From: VYFG01 sp965213885
Lineage (GTDB): Bacteria; Pseudomonadota; Gammaproteobacteria; Arenicellales; Poriferihabitantaceae
Reading direction: 5' to 3'
Assembly (NCBI GenBank): GCA_965213885.1
Contig: OZ243919.1
Span: forward strand, 3,224,001-3,288,000
DNA: 64,000 nt
In this document: positions 9,587-18,089 of the stretch, piece after piece
Layout: every line of letters begins with the position of its first letter
Position numbering within the stretch: the stretch's first letter is position 1
The notes under the pieces: generated by a model
What the model was told of the DNA's origin: nothing
Seen by the model: the letters and a program-made list of their open reading frames with translations, nothing else
The model's database searches: none
Translations under genes and position numbers: made by a program

Positions 9587-10507
9587 ATGTCTTTCGGTGA
9601 TCGCGACGGCGTGATTTGGATGGATGGCGGTCTGGTGCCGTGGCGGGAGGCCAGGGTGCATGTGCTGACCCATACGCTGCATTACGGCATGGGGGTGTTC
9701 GAGGGTGTCCGCGCCTACAAGGCTGGCAAGGGAACCGCCATTTTCCGCCTCGGGGACCACACCCGCCGACTGTTCCAGTCCGCCCATATCCTGGGCATGA
9801 GGATTCCGTGGAGCGAGGAGGAGGTCAACCGGGCTCAGGTCGAGGTGCTGCGGGAAAACGGCCTGGAGGCCGGCTACCTGAGGCCCATGGCCTTCCTCGG
9901 CTCCGAGGGAATGGGCCTCAGGGCGGACAACCTCTCGGTCCACCTGTCCATCGCGGCCTGGGAATGGGGCGCTTACCTGGGGGAGGAGAACCTGGAGAAG
10001 GGGCTTCGTGTCCGGGTCTCGTCGTTCTCCCGCCACCATGTCAACGTCACCATGTGCCGCGCCAAGGCCAACGGCCACTACGTCAACTCCATGCTGGCGC
10101 TGCAGGAGGCCCTCGCTACCGGGTACGACGAGGCGCTGTTGCTGGATACCAGCGGTTTCGTCATGGAAGGGAGCGGGGAGAACCTGTTCATCGTCCGGGA
10201 CGGAGTGATCTATACCCCGGACCTCACTTCCGCGCTCGATGGCGTCACCCGCAGGACCGTCAACCGGATCATCGCCGACGAGGGGCTCAGGCTGGTGGAA
10301 AAGCGCATTACCAGGGACGAGGTCTATATCGCCGACGAGGCGTTCTTTACCGGCACCGCCGCGGAGGTGACTCCGATCCGGGAGGTGGATGAACGGCAGA
10401 TCGGCGATGGCCGCCGCGGCCCGGTCACCGAACGCATCCAGCGCCGGTTTTTTGACGCGGTCCATGGCCGTGTCCCGGAATACGAGGAATGGCTGACCTA
10501 TGTCTGA
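9587..10507 (+). CDS. ilvE: branched-chain amino acid aminotransferase
   Basis: PLP-dependent fold-type IV transaminase making the last step of valine, leucine and isoleucine synthesis. The product (306 residues) shows VHVLTHTLHYGMGVFEGVR near the N terminus. The PLP lysine lies in CRAKANGHYVNS near residue 160, and EGSGENLFIV and TGTAAEVTPIREVD complete the set of family signatures. A GGAG ribosome-binding site precedes the ATG. The last codons overlap the start of the small zinc-finger gene, so the two are probably translated together. Confidence 0.97.
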   Translation: MSFGDRDGVIWMDGGLVPWREARVHVLTHTLHYGMGVFEGVRAYKAGKGTAIFRLGDHTRRLFQSAHILGMRIPWSEEEVNRAQVEVLRENGLEAGYLRPMAFLGSEGMGLRADNLSVHLSIAAWEWGAYLGEENLEKGLRVRVSSFSRHHVNVTMCRAKANGHYVNSMLALQEALATGYDEALLLDTSGFVMEGSGENLFIVRDGVIYTPDLTSALDGVTRRTVNRIIADEGLRLVEKRITRDEVYIADEAFFTGTAAEVTPIREVDERQIGDGRRGPVTERIQRRFFDAVHGRVPEYEEWLTYV

Positions 10508-10730
10508 GTCGACTACCCCTGCCGGCGAAAATGACGGCAACCGGCCCAACGCGGCCCGGCGGGTCGAAGTGACGGCGGATGACCTGCCGCTCCACTGTCC
10601 CATGCCCGGCAAGCGTCTGTGGGATTCCCATCCCCGGGTGTTCCTCCCCATTGCCGACAGCGGCGAGGAGACCTGCCCCTACTGCGGTACGGTGTACGTG
10701 CTCAAGGGGCCCGCCGGAGACGGTCACTGA
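10500..10730 (+). CDS. zinc-finger domain protein (zf-CHCC, PF10276)
   Basis: Small 76-residue protein with the C-terminal pattern HCPMPGKRLWDSHPRVFLPI followed by CPYCGTVYVLKG, matching the zf-CHCC family. Relatives include the mitochondrial complex I NDUFS6-type zinc domain and many proteobacterial orphans often found beside ilvE. The presumed zinc ligands are the Cys and His of the first block and the CPYC pair. It overlaps ilvE by 8 nt. The precise role is unknown. Confidence 0.88.
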   Translation: MSESTTPAGENDGNRPNAARRVEVTADDLPLHCPMPGKRLWDSHPRVFLPIADSGEETCPYCGTVYVLKGPAGDGH

Positions 10731-11038
10731 CTCCGGATCAAGGCCGGAGCGCTTCCAGCGAAAATCGAGTCTACCCGGATCACAAACACCCGTTCGGGCC
10801 GAACCTCGGCGACGAGGCCACGCGGTTCGCTCCAGAATTCCCCCAGAATTTCGGTGGGCAGCGAGCCGTAGGTGTCGATGATGACGGCGAGGGTTTCCAT
10901 GCCTTCGGCGCGGAGCGGGGGCAGGTAGAGGCTGCTGTCGATAAAACGCCGGTTGGGGGCGCTCCACGAATAATCGTTCCTGGCGCGGTCGGTCAAAAAG
11001 CGGCGTAGCAGAACGCGCCAGTCGAGCCGGGCGGCGTG
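10724..11038 (-). pseudogene. remnant of DUF2201 VWA-like metallopeptidase domain protein
   Basis: A 104-codon segment matches the C-terminal VWA-like domain of DUF2201 proteins: LDWRVLLRRFLTD, NDYSWSAPNRRFI and VIIDTYGSLPTEILGEFWSE. In intact members the metal-site motif reads D-T-S-G-S; here it is DTYGS, so the site is altered. The N-terminal half is missing: upstream of about 11038 the frame loses similarity before entering antisense znuB. The end overlaps the 3' end of the zf-CHCC gene. Best read as a degraded gene fragment. Confidence 0.6.
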
Positions 11039-11160
11039 GGCGGTATCGCCCTGCTGGTTGTGTTCTTCTGATGGTGTAACCGGGCCCTCTCGGGAGGATT
11101 CCGCTTCCGGAAAAACCGATTCACGGATGAGCGCAACGCAGGCAAATCCTTGGCCGCCGG

Positions 11161-11964
11161 TCAACTGTGTCGGTGCGCTGGCCCCCGAACCGGAATCAGC
11201 AGGCTGGCGGTGAAGACTCCGCTTGCCACCAACACGATGGCCGGCCCTGCGGGAATGTCCCAGTTCAACGAAACCAACAGGCCGGCAGCCACCGATACGA
11301 TTCCGATTATCGTGCCAGCCACAGCCATCTGTTCGGGCGTCACCGCCATGCGGCGCGCAGCGGCTGCGGGGATGATCACGAGTGCCACGACCAGTAGCAT
11401 CCCGACGATCTTCATGCCCACGGCAATCACCCCCGCGAGCAGAAACAGGAAGAGAAAACGGACCCGCTCCACTGGCACACCTTCCGCTGCGGCGAGATCC
11501 TGGTTGACGGCCACGATCAGCAGGTTTCGCCATTGCCAGGAAATGGCCGCCGTGACAACGGTGGCAGTACCGAAGATCAACCACAAATCAACGTTCCCAA
11601 TCGAGAGGATGTCGCCGAACAGATAGCCGATCAGGTCTACCCGAACCCGTTCCATGAACGAGACCATGACCAGCCCGGCCGCGAACACGGCGTGCGCCAG
11701 AACTCCGAGCAGGGCATCGACGGATACAAGCCGCTGGCGCTCCAGCAGGAGGAGGCAGACCGCGAGCATGAAGGATACCGCGAAGACCGTGATGGTCGGC
11801 TCGATATCCAGCAGGAACCCAAGCGCGACACCGAGCAGCACCGCATGCGCCAAGGCAGTGCCGAAATACGCCATGCGCCGCCACACCACGAAACACCCGA
11901 CCGGGCCTGCGGCAAGCGCCGCCCCGATCCCTCCCCCCAGTGCGCGCAGAACGAAGTCCTCCAT
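11161..11964 (-). CDS. znuB: zinc ABC transporter permease ZnuB
   Basis: Integral membrane permease of the ABC-3 family importing zinc (possibly manganese). The 267-residue protein is strongly hydrophobic with about seven to eight helices. The block MKIVGMLLVVALVIIPAAAA is the ABC-3 signature, and RRMAYFGTALAHAVLLGVAL near residue 30 is also typical of ZnuB. The ATG at 11964 shares one base with the stop of znuC (TGATG), and this start puts the first helix at the N terminus. Longer in-frame readings into znuC are not real. Confidence 0.94.
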   Translation of the reverse strand: MEDFVLRALGGGIGAALAAGPVGCFVVWRRMAYFGTALAHAVLLGVALGFLLDIEPTITVFAVSFMLAVCLLLLERQRLVSVDALLGVLAHAVFAAGLVMVSFMERVRVDLIGYLFGDILSIGNVDLWLIFGTATVVTAAISWQWRNLLIVAVNQDLAAAEGVPVERVRFLFLFLLAGVIAVGMKIVGMLLVVALVIIPAAAARRMAVTPEQMAVAGTIIGIVSVAAGLLVSLNWDIPAGPAIVLVASGVFTASLLIPVRGPAHRHS

Positions 11965-12773
11965 CACGGGTTTTCCTCCCGAGCCCCGGGGCCGGCTTCC
12001 ACTTCCAGGGAAAGCGGGTCGCCGAGTGCATCGTGGCGATGATCGTGGGAGTGCTGGTACACCGCCAGCGCCTCCGACAGGTGCGGCCCGAAAAGCGAGA
12101 TAAACTCGGGGTTGCGCAGGACGACCTGTGGTCGGCCAGTGCAGCACACATGCCGGTTGAGGCAGACCACGGTGTCCGTCGCGGCCATCACCAGATGAAG
12201 GTCGTGCGACACCAGGAGCACCCCGCACCCGTACCGGTCCCGCACCCGGGCGATGAGCCGGTAGAGATCGTTCTGGCTGGTGATGTCCACTCCGGCCAGT
12301 GGCTCGTCCAGAATCAGGAGTTCGGGCTCGCGCAGCAGCGCCCGCGCGAGCAGCACGCGCTGCATCTCCCCGCCGGAGATGTCCGAGAGCGGATATCGGA
12401 GAATGGAACCGGCGCCGACCTCGTCGAGCACTTTCTCCAGCCTCTTGCGCGGCGCCGGCACGCCCAGAGAGAGAAACCGGTGCACTGTCATCGGCAGGAT
12501 CGGGTCGCGATGCACATGCTGGGGCGAGTACCCGATGCGCAACCCCGGTCTACGCCTCACCTCTCCGGTGTCCGGAGCCACGATGCCGAGGAGCACGCGA
12601 ATCAGCGTCGACTTGCCCGCGCCATTGAGTCCGACCAGGGTGACGATTTCCCCGGGACGGACTGCCAGGTCCACCGCTTCGAGCACATTGCGGCGGCCGA
12701 AACGCAGGCTGATGCCGCGCGCCTCGACGAGCGATGGAATCCGGAACGGATCGCGGTGCCTTGCGGTGGTCAT
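11964..12773 (-). CDS. znuC: zinc ABC transporter ATP-binding protein ZnuC
   Basis: ATPase of the ZnuABC importer. Walker A is GLNGAGKST near residue 50, the ABC signature is DISGGEMQRVLLARALL, and Walker B is ELLILDEPLAG followed by the switch histidine in LLVSHDLHLVM. The C-terminal tail is histidine-rich (YQHSHDHRHD), as in other ZnuC proteins. It lies between znuA (about 75 bp upstream) and znuB, all on the minus strand. Confidence 0.95.
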   Translation of the reverse strand: MTTARHRDPFRIPSLVEARGISLRFGRRNVLEAVDLAVRPGEIVTLVGLNGAGKSTLIRVLLGIVAPDTGEVRRRPGLRIGYSPQHVHRDPILPMTVHRFLSLGVPAPRKRLEKVLDEVGAGSILRYPLSDISGGEMQRVLLARALLREPELLILDEPLAGVDITSQNDLYRLIARVRDRYGCGVLLVSHDLHLVMAATDTVVCLNRHVCCTGRPQVVLRNPEFISLFGPHLSEALAVYQHSHDHRHDALGDPLSLEVEAGPGAREENP

Positions 12774-12849
12774 TCAGATGCCTGCCGTAGACGTACCCTT
12801 CGCATCAAATCGCACCCGCCACGGCGAGCCCGCTGTCCCGGGCTGGCCG

Positions 12850-13800
12850 TCACCGGTCAACGAGACAGTCTGCGATCGAATCTCCCAAGCCGCGCATGAT
12901 CTGGAACCAGGCATCAGGGCCCGGCGCCATATCAATGCCAACGGGATCGAGCACTGCAGTCCGGACATCGCTGCCCTCGATCACGGTGTGGACGAGGTCC
13001 GGCTTGAATTGGGGCTCGGTGAACACACAACGGACCCCGTGCCCAGCAAGCGCGGTACGCAGTTCGACGAGTCGTCTGGCGCTGGGTGCCCGCGCCGGAT
13101 CGACGGCTACCGCACCCCTGCCCTCCAGCGCATAGGCGCGCTCGAAATACTGGTAGGCATCGTGAAAGACGACGAAGGCGCGCCCGCGCACGGGCGCCAG
13201 ACGATCTTCAAGGGACGCATCCATCTCGGAGATACGTTGACGCATCGTCGAGGCATTGGCGCGCCAGATATCGGTTCGGCTAGGGTCGAGACCAACCAGT
13301 GCGTCGGAGAGGGCATCGACAATGCGGCGGGCATTCTCCGGGTCAAGCCAGACATGCATGTCAAATTCATCGTGGTGGTGGCCGTGGCTCTCGTGCTCGT
13401 CGACATGGGCCTCGGAGTAGTCATCGCTTTCCCATATCCCGCCTTCGCGATTGCGCAACAGCCGTATCCCCGGAACCTCATGAAGAGTCAGGACAGTAGC
13501 CCGGGTCCCGAGGTTCCCGATGGCACGATGGAGAAAGGTCTCCATCGCTTCACCTGTCCATACGATCAGATCGGCCTCTGCAAGAGCTGCGGCGTCGGAT
13601 GGACGCATCCGATAGGTGTGAGGCGAAGCGGCGCCTTTGAGCAACAGCCGGGGGTTGCCGGCCTCCCCCATCACCCCGGCGACCAGCGAATGGATCGGCT
13701 TGAGGCTTGCTACGACGTTCAGGTTATTTGCACCCAGAACCTGCGGCAGGGCGAATAGCCACAATGCTGCAACCGTGATTGTCTTGGGGATGGATTTCAC
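12850..13800 (-). CDS. znuA: zinc ABC transporter substrate-binding protein ZnuA
   Basis: Periplasmic zinc receptor of cluster A-I. The GTG at 13800 is chosen because it follows an AGGGGCGG ribosome-binding site and opens a signal peptide (VKSIPKTITVAALWLFALP, cleaved around VLGA). Metal ligands are visible as HTYRM, HVWLDPEN and the later FHDAY. A histidine-rich loop (HVDEHESHGHHHDEFDMH) precedes the second ligand, as in zinc-specific members. The product has 316 residues. It is the first gene of the znuA-znuC-znuB run. Confidence 0.94.
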   Translation of the reverse strand: MKSIPKTITVAALWLFALPQVLGANNLNVVASLKPIHSLVAGVMGEAGNPRLLLKGAASPHTYRMRPSDAAALAEADLIVWTGEAMETFLHRAIGNLGTRATVLTLHEVPGIRLLRNREGGIWESDDYSEAHVDEHESHGHHHDEFDMHVWLDPENARRIVDALSDALVGLDPSRTDIWRANASTMRQRISEMDASLEDRLAPVRGRAFVVFHDAYQYFERAYALEGRGAVAVDPARAPSARRLVELRTALAGHGVRCVFTEPQFKPDLVHTVIEGSDVRTAVLDPVGIDMAPGPDAWFQIMRGLGDSIADCLVDR

Positions 13801-14117
13801 GGCCGCCCCTTCATGGATTGCGACCGACGACGGATCTTGAGGCCACGCAACCCGAATCCTCTGGAAGATGGCCCTTGAATCTTCAAAATCATCCCGACGG
13901 ATACCTGTTTGAGAACACCAGCACCCCCGGATCACGAAAAACATACAGATGATGTATGTAACCTCCAGTAGCGGTCGTTCGCTTACGAGCCCCGAGAGTC
14001 ACTTGGCCTCTAAGTCAGGAGTTCTTCGAAGCCAAGGAATTGCGTAGATGGCGATTACACCCATAAGCCTGTAGAAAAATACGTGATTGCAATTTGGTAC
14101 ACGACATCATGATTGGG
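13801..14117. other. znuA upstream region, no gene
   Basis: About 315 bp between the znuA start and the first decayed gene. Apart from the inverted repeat listed at 13941-13959, no coding sequence or clear promoter was recognised. Confidence 0.5.
13941..13959. promoter_or_regulatory. perfect inverted repeat upstream of znuA, candidate Zur-type operator
   Basis: ACATACA-GATGA-TGTATGT, a perfect 7-5-7 inverted repeat, lies about 140 bp upstream of the znuA GTG start in AT-richer sequence. znu operons are normally repressed by the Fur-family regulator Zur through short AT-rich palindromes at the promoter. The sequence differs from the E. coli Zur box, so assignment to Zur rests on position and symmetry only. 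No zur gene is seen in the window. Confidence 0.4.
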
Positions 14118-14288
14118 TCAGGAGATCGCCGATGCGGCGAGAAGGACGGTGATCATGGTTCCCATGTTGGTGCCAAATGTAAAGAGATACACAGGACGAA
14201 GTTGAATGACCCGGGTCCCCGCCAACGGCACGATGATACTGGTTGCCAAGGTGTAAATAAAGGGACTGATTGCTGGCCGCACCCTCAT
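14118..14288 (-). pseudogene. fragment of Na/Pi cotransporter family protein
   Basis: A 56-codon open frame reads SIIVPLAGTRVIQLRPVYLF followed by TFGTNMGTMITVLLAASAIS. This matches the second QSSS-type repeat region of NptA/PhoU-associated Na/Pi cotransporters (PF02690), where intact members read like PFTLGANIGTTITALLA. A full protein has about 550 residues, so this is a short relic. Nothing upstream or downstream continues the homology. Confidence 0.55.
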
Positions 14289-14341
14289 GCCGTGGGATGA
14301 TTTTCAGGCATCCCCGACAGACAGCCCATGAACCGCCGGCG

Positions 14342-14545
14342 ACTTCCGGTGGGAAGTACAACGAAACCGACGACCTCGACGATGACATCATGAATCAGTT
14401 GGCGATCATGGAGCGAAATGCTGGCCTTGACCCGGCATACTCGACTTCCACAGCCCCACAACGCCTGCGGGATCTTCTGAACCGGCTGCATAAATATTAC
14501 CGGCCAACAGGCGGTGGTCCTGGTGGACGAATACGACATCGATCC
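14342..14545 (+). pseudogene. remnant of PF09820 AAA-ATPase-like gene
   Basis: The plus strand encodes SGGKYNETDDLDDDIMNQLA and then RLRDLLNRLHKYY. After a one-base frame change it continues as QQAVVLVDEYD. All three pieces align in order with the intact AAA/PD-(D/E)XK protein encoded at 52624-54189 (FGGKYNEPGEIEGDIIEQL, RLRNILDRLHHATG, QVVVLVDEYDKPIL). The N-terminal P-loop part and everything after the Walker B-like VDEYD are missing. Confidence 0.6.
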
Positions 14546-14552
14546 TGTGGAG

Positions 14553-14893
14553 CAGGAAGCGGATCTTCGAACATCTGGTAGGCTTTCCCTGTTGGGTCAG
14601 ATCACAGTTCGAGAGTACAGCTTGGATGTCGTCATCATAGGTATGCCGTTCCAGAATCGCTGCAAGGAGCTCGCGGGCGCTGGTACAGAAATGCCTGTGG
14701 CATCTGGATTCTTCGGATTCAGCGCATACAGAGCGCCGAGCCACCGATCACGGACATCTTGAGGCAGGTCGATCAGGACATGATCGACCTGCAAGGACGC
14801 GGATTCTTCATCATGCGGAGTTTCGGGTTCTTCTCCCTGAAGTGCATTGATCACGCTGATACTGTTCGCCGCTTCGCGTTCCGAGATGTCCAA
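14553..14893 (-). pseudogene. frameshifted remnant of an unrecognised protein
   Basis: Two overlapping minus-strand frames join into one plausible protein. The first gives LIDLPQDVRDRWLGALYALN then PKNPDA; the second continues RHFCTSARELLAAILERHTY and then DDIQAVLSNCDLTQQGKPTR. The switch at about 14700 implies a one- or two-base indel. The pattern vaguely recalls predicted nuclease domains associated with prokaryotic PIWI systems, but I cannot confirm that and do not assign a function. It abuts the PF09820 remnant tail to tail. Confidence 0.35.
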
Positions 14894-15039
14894 AACAGGT
14901 TGAACCGATCGTCATGCAGATTTCATTCAGCCCGGCGTTCGAGCACGGCATCGGAGCGCTGAACGGTTAGTAAGAGGTTCTTGTTATATCCACATTAAAG
15001 GCCAGGATGAGGGATATAACAGCCAGAGGTCCAATTTCG

Positions 15040-15955
15040 TTAACGAAAGAGCCTCTCGAGCGCGTCGCGCCGGGCATTATGCTTCTTGGGATTCGCCTGC
15101 TTGAGTTTTTGCAGGTTGATCAGCTTCCAGCGAACTGCCGGGAGATCTACGGCTTGGGGCAAGCCGATCAGGCGGAAGTCGGGCTCCGCATCGTGAAGCG
15201 AGAGCAGGAAGGTCGCGACATCGCCGTTCAAACGAGAACCAATGTCGGCATGCAGGCGGCGACGCGTTTCGATCAGGTCGTTCCAGGATACCGGGTGGCG
15301 TGCCATCCCCTCGAACTCTTCCCCATATAGCTGCTTCCTCAGAGGCGCTGCGGGTGCCAAGAGTTCGTGCATCGGACGGCCGGAGCTCGCCACATAGACC
15401 ATGAACGTTCGGAAGAGGTCTGCTGTCAGGCCTTCGTTCTCAAAGAGGAGCATTACGTCGAAGAGATCGCGCGGATGCTGGCGATCGAGTGCCGCATGAA
15501 GCTTCCCGCTGTAGAGATCCTCGAACGCCAGAACGGTCGTCTCGACGAAGCCGAATTGCTCCGTCACTGCCTCCGAAGTGATCATCGTCCGGACCGGATA
15601 CACTGCCCCTCGCGTAACCGGAGAGGTCTCGATCTTAATCTGTGCCTGGCCGTCGCTCACCATGATGCGCGTGTTGGCGTTTCCGCCGCCCGCGACGCGA
15701 TGCGTCCTCGATCCGCAGGTTGCGGCGGGTAATGGCCACCATGATGCGGCCGAAGGCATCGTCGATTCCCTTGAGAGAGGATTGGCGGTCCGCCACTGGC
15801 AGGTAGGTCAGGTCGATATCGACGGACAGCCTCGGCATGTCCCTGTAGAACAGGTTGATGGCGGTGCCGCCCTTGAGCGCGAACTCGGTCTCGTTGGCGA
15901 TATCCTGTAGCGTGCTCAGGAGCAGGCGAACCTGCGCCACGTATCGGTCAAGCAT
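15040..15955 (-). pseudogene. abiEii: AbiEii nucleotidyltransferase toxin, frameshifted
   Basis: Toxin half of a type IV AbiE abortive-infection system (PF08843, DNA polymerase beta-like fold). The first frame (from ATG 15955) gives FALKGGTAINLFYRDMPRLS and VDIDLTYLP, containing the G-G-T and D-x-D catalytic motifs. At about 15700 the frame must shift by one base to continue as GGGNANTRIMVSDGQAQIKI and AFEDLYSGKLHAALDRQHPR, then on to the natural C terminus. The ATG lies inside the end of abiEi (8 nt overlap), the classic layout. The frameshift, if real, should inactivate the toxin. Confidence 0.8.
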
Positions 15956-16796
15956 CGCCGTCTGCCGGTTGCGGTGTCCCGGGCAGGAATGCTTCGGGCA
16001 CGTAGATGCGGTAGGCTGGATGAATTCTGCCGCCCTCTACCAGGGCCCGCGGGCCGGACCCGAAATCGATCCCTGAAGTGTCCAGGTGCTTGCGCCATGC
16101 GTGTTGGTGCCTGTCGGCAAACACGAAGAACAGCCGTCGCACCTTCACGCTGCGGCATGCCGCCAGGAGTGCTGTGAGCCGCGTGGGTCGGAGCGACACC
16201 AGTCCCTCGAAGACCTTGTCGAGGTTCTCGAAGGTCGCATCCCGCGGCAGTTCGTCGAGGGCTTCGAGGATGGCGCGTTCCGGTGACGATGCCCTGAGGG
16301 GCCAGCGCCACACGTCCACCATCGGTTGGGTTTCCGCAGCCCCGGGGTTGGCATCGTCGATACCGAGGGGGTCATCGCCAAAGAGCGTGCGCCGGCGTAC
16401 AACGACCTCGGTCTGCATGGGGAGCCGCTTCAGCCAGGACGGCACCTCGCCATAGAACTGAACGCGCGATCTTCCTCCGAGGCTCAGGTAATGGGCGTAG
16501 CCAGCCATATCGAGGGCACTCTCTCCGCCGAGATGCACGGCGTACTTCATGAGCCATTGCAGGGAGAGAAGCGGGATCGCCCAGGACTCCTCGTGGCCGC
16601 CTTGCGCGCCTTCGGGTAGCGGACGGCGGTACACGCCGCGGACGACGCGTTCAAGCCACCCACGGGCGACATAGTCGTGGATGGACTTCGGGTCGATCCC
16701 CCGAGCTCTCAGCCATGGTGTGTCCACCATAAAGCCGGGAGGGACGGTATCCAGGAGCGGCTTCAGGCGTGACGTTCTTTGACGGTTCATAACCAT
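15948..16796 (-). CDS. abiEi: AbiEi family antitoxin/transcriptional repressor
   Basis: Antitoxin of the AbiE system, with an N-terminal winged helix that represses the operon and a C-terminal antitoxin domain. The start region LLDTVPPGFMVDTPWLRARG then VRGVYRRPLPEG is characteristic. Later blocks GGESALDMAGYAHYL and SSPERAILEALDELP match AbiEi_3/AbiEi_4-type antitoxins. The ATG at 16796 gives 282 residues; TTG one codon earlier and ATG 16790 are alternatives. No strong ribosome-binding site is seen. It is intact although its partner toxin is frameshifted. Confidence 0.87.
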   Translation of the reverse strand: MVMNRQRTSRLKPLLDTVPPGFMVDTPWLRARGIDPKSIHDYVARGWLERVVRGVYRRPLPEGAQGGHEESWAIPLLSLQWLMKYAVHLGGESALDMAGYAHYLSLGGRSRVQFYGEVPSWLKRLPMQTEVVVRRRTLFGDDPLGIDDANPGAAETQPMVDVWRWPLRASSPERAILEALDELPRDATFENLDKVFEGLVSLRPTRLTALLAACRSVKVRRLFFVFADRHQHAWRKHLDTSGIDFGSGPRALVEGGRIHPAYRIYVPEAFLPGTPQPADGDA

Positions 16797-16871
16797 CAAA
16801 ATACATTACTTTCAAAATCACTACAAGTTTTATTTTTACGAATATCAAATAAAAATGGTTATTAACCATTT
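16784..16871. promoter_or_regulatory. abiE promoter region with two GGTT-N3-AACC palindromes
   Basis: The AT-rich stretch upstream of abiEi carries a palindrome AAATGGTT-ATT-AACCATTT at 16853-16871. A shorter copy with the same core, GGTT-CAT-AACC, lies at 16784-16794 over the abiEi start codon. AbiEi proteins are known to bind inverted repeats upstream of their own operon, so these are candidate operators. The pairing of two sites with one shared core is seen directly; binding is inferred. Confidence 0.5.
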
Positions 16872-17049
16872 AATAATGAACATATCACAGCGCGCCGTGG
16901 AAAAGCGCCAATCCCTGGCGGGTGCGAAACCCACCCGGCAACTGTCGCTCCAGCCGGTAGCAGTCGGAGCGGATGATAGAGGTAACGATATGGTCTGAAG
17001 CACTCTGACAGAAGGGCCGCCCTGGGCGGTTCAGCGACCATGCGGGCCA

Positions 17050-17762
17050 TCACGCGAGTGCACGTTGAGCAGGCCTCGAAAAGGGCAATGTGGAAGCCGA
17101 CCCGCCTGTAATACGGGGAAGGCTGTCACCGGACGGGAAGCGAGCGACAAACGCACCGACCGGTTTCGCCGGGGTAATGACGATGGCACGCATGGAAGAT
17201 GGGTTTGGTGGCAACACGGGAAGCCCCGTCGGTGGTGTGCACGCACCAAACCAGCACCCCGCGAGGGACACCTGGCGCTCGCACCCCTCCTCACCTGCTT
17301 TGGCGAGCAGGTCGTCGTCGGGCCTGGAGAAAAGCCGCGTTATGGCGATCAGGTTGAAGTGGGCGTAGAGTTCCTGCCGGATGCCGCGCTCGGTCCGCCC
17401 GTGGAATTCATCCATCGCGATGGTCTGCTTGGAGACCTTGTACAGTTCCTCGATGGACCAGCGGCCATGGTAGAGGTCGGCGAGGTCTTTCGCGGAGACG
17501 TGCCCGGCATCCAGCAGGGTGGTGGCAAGATGGTACTCGTCGCTGTCCGTCGTGTGCCGGACCAGCCGCATGCGGACCGGATCAAATCGCTCGCCCGGGC
17601 AGCGTCTGGCGAGCTTGCGCCGCGCATCCGGTCCCGGAGTGATGGTGGTGATGATCTCGTCGCCCTCGCCCTCGATGTATGCCTGGAATGCACTGGTGCT
17701 GTTTCTCTGGATCCGGAACACCGGGTGGGCGCCGACCCGCAGGACGGCGTGCGAGGCGCCGG
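17050..17762 (-). mobile_element. IS4 family transposase remnant
   Basis: C-terminal part of a DDE transposase. The stretch VFRIQRNSTSAFQAYIEGEG leads to LADLYHGRWSIEELYKVSKQ, which contains the IS4 signature Y-x2-R-x3-E-x6-K including the catalytic glutamate. The N-terminal DD half is absent: similarity begins near 17762 at SHAVLRVG. After DDDLLAKAGEE the normal C terminus is lost by frame disruption. No terminal inverted repeats were found, so this is an immobile relic between abiE and nrdJ. Confidence 0.72.
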
Positions 17763-17857
17763 ATTACCCCGGACCGCGTCCGGAAAATTGCGAGTCCGGA
17801 ACTTGTGCGATGCACCGGATGATAACTCCTTGAATTTGCTGAAATGCAAAAAAATAG

Positions 17858-17913
17858 TTGATCGCCTCAATATATTGTGGTTACTATCTTCCCATATCCA
17901 CTAGATATAGTCC
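17858..17913 (+). promoter_or_regulatory. nrdJ promoter with two NrdR-like boxes
   Basis: A sigma-70-like promoter is visible: TTGATC at 17858-17863, an 18-base spacer, and TACTAT at 17882-17887. The spacer contains CCTCAATATATTGTGG (17865-17880), matching 13 of 16 positions of the NrdR box consensus ACACWATATATWGTGT. A second site, CCACTAGATATAGTCC (17898-17913), matches 12 of 16. The start-to-start spacing is 33 bp, near the usual 31-32 bp of paired NrdR boxes. It lies about 180-230 bp upstream of nrdJ. Repression by NrdR-ATP/dATP is inferred. Confidence 0.6.
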
Positions 17914-18089
17914 TCGAAGTTCTGTAGAATTTTCCTTGTTGAAATCAGTGGATTGCGGAAAATAGGTAAGAAACCGTCTTAGATCTGGTCGTGGTTCCCG
18001 GCCTTGCGGGGCTGTCACCTACAGGGAAGACCAGGCAATACAGATTCCATGACCACCATAATCATTGCGGATGTCAGCGAGAGTATGAG

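Noticed and set aside
6248..10651. Very long minus-strand open frame (about 1467 codons) opposite glnE and ilvE
   Set aside because: It is antisense to two certain genes, and its composition (His, Pro, Gln and Arg rich, no domains) is what the complement of high-GC coding sequence produces.
17050..17762. An active IS4 element
   Set aside because: The N-terminal catalytic half is missing, the C terminus is disrupted and no terminal inverted repeats were found.
17894..18089. Cobalamin riboswitch in the nrdJ leader
   Set aside because: Expected because the enzyme needs B12, but I could not find the conserved B12-box-like sequence or the usual stem pattern on this strand.
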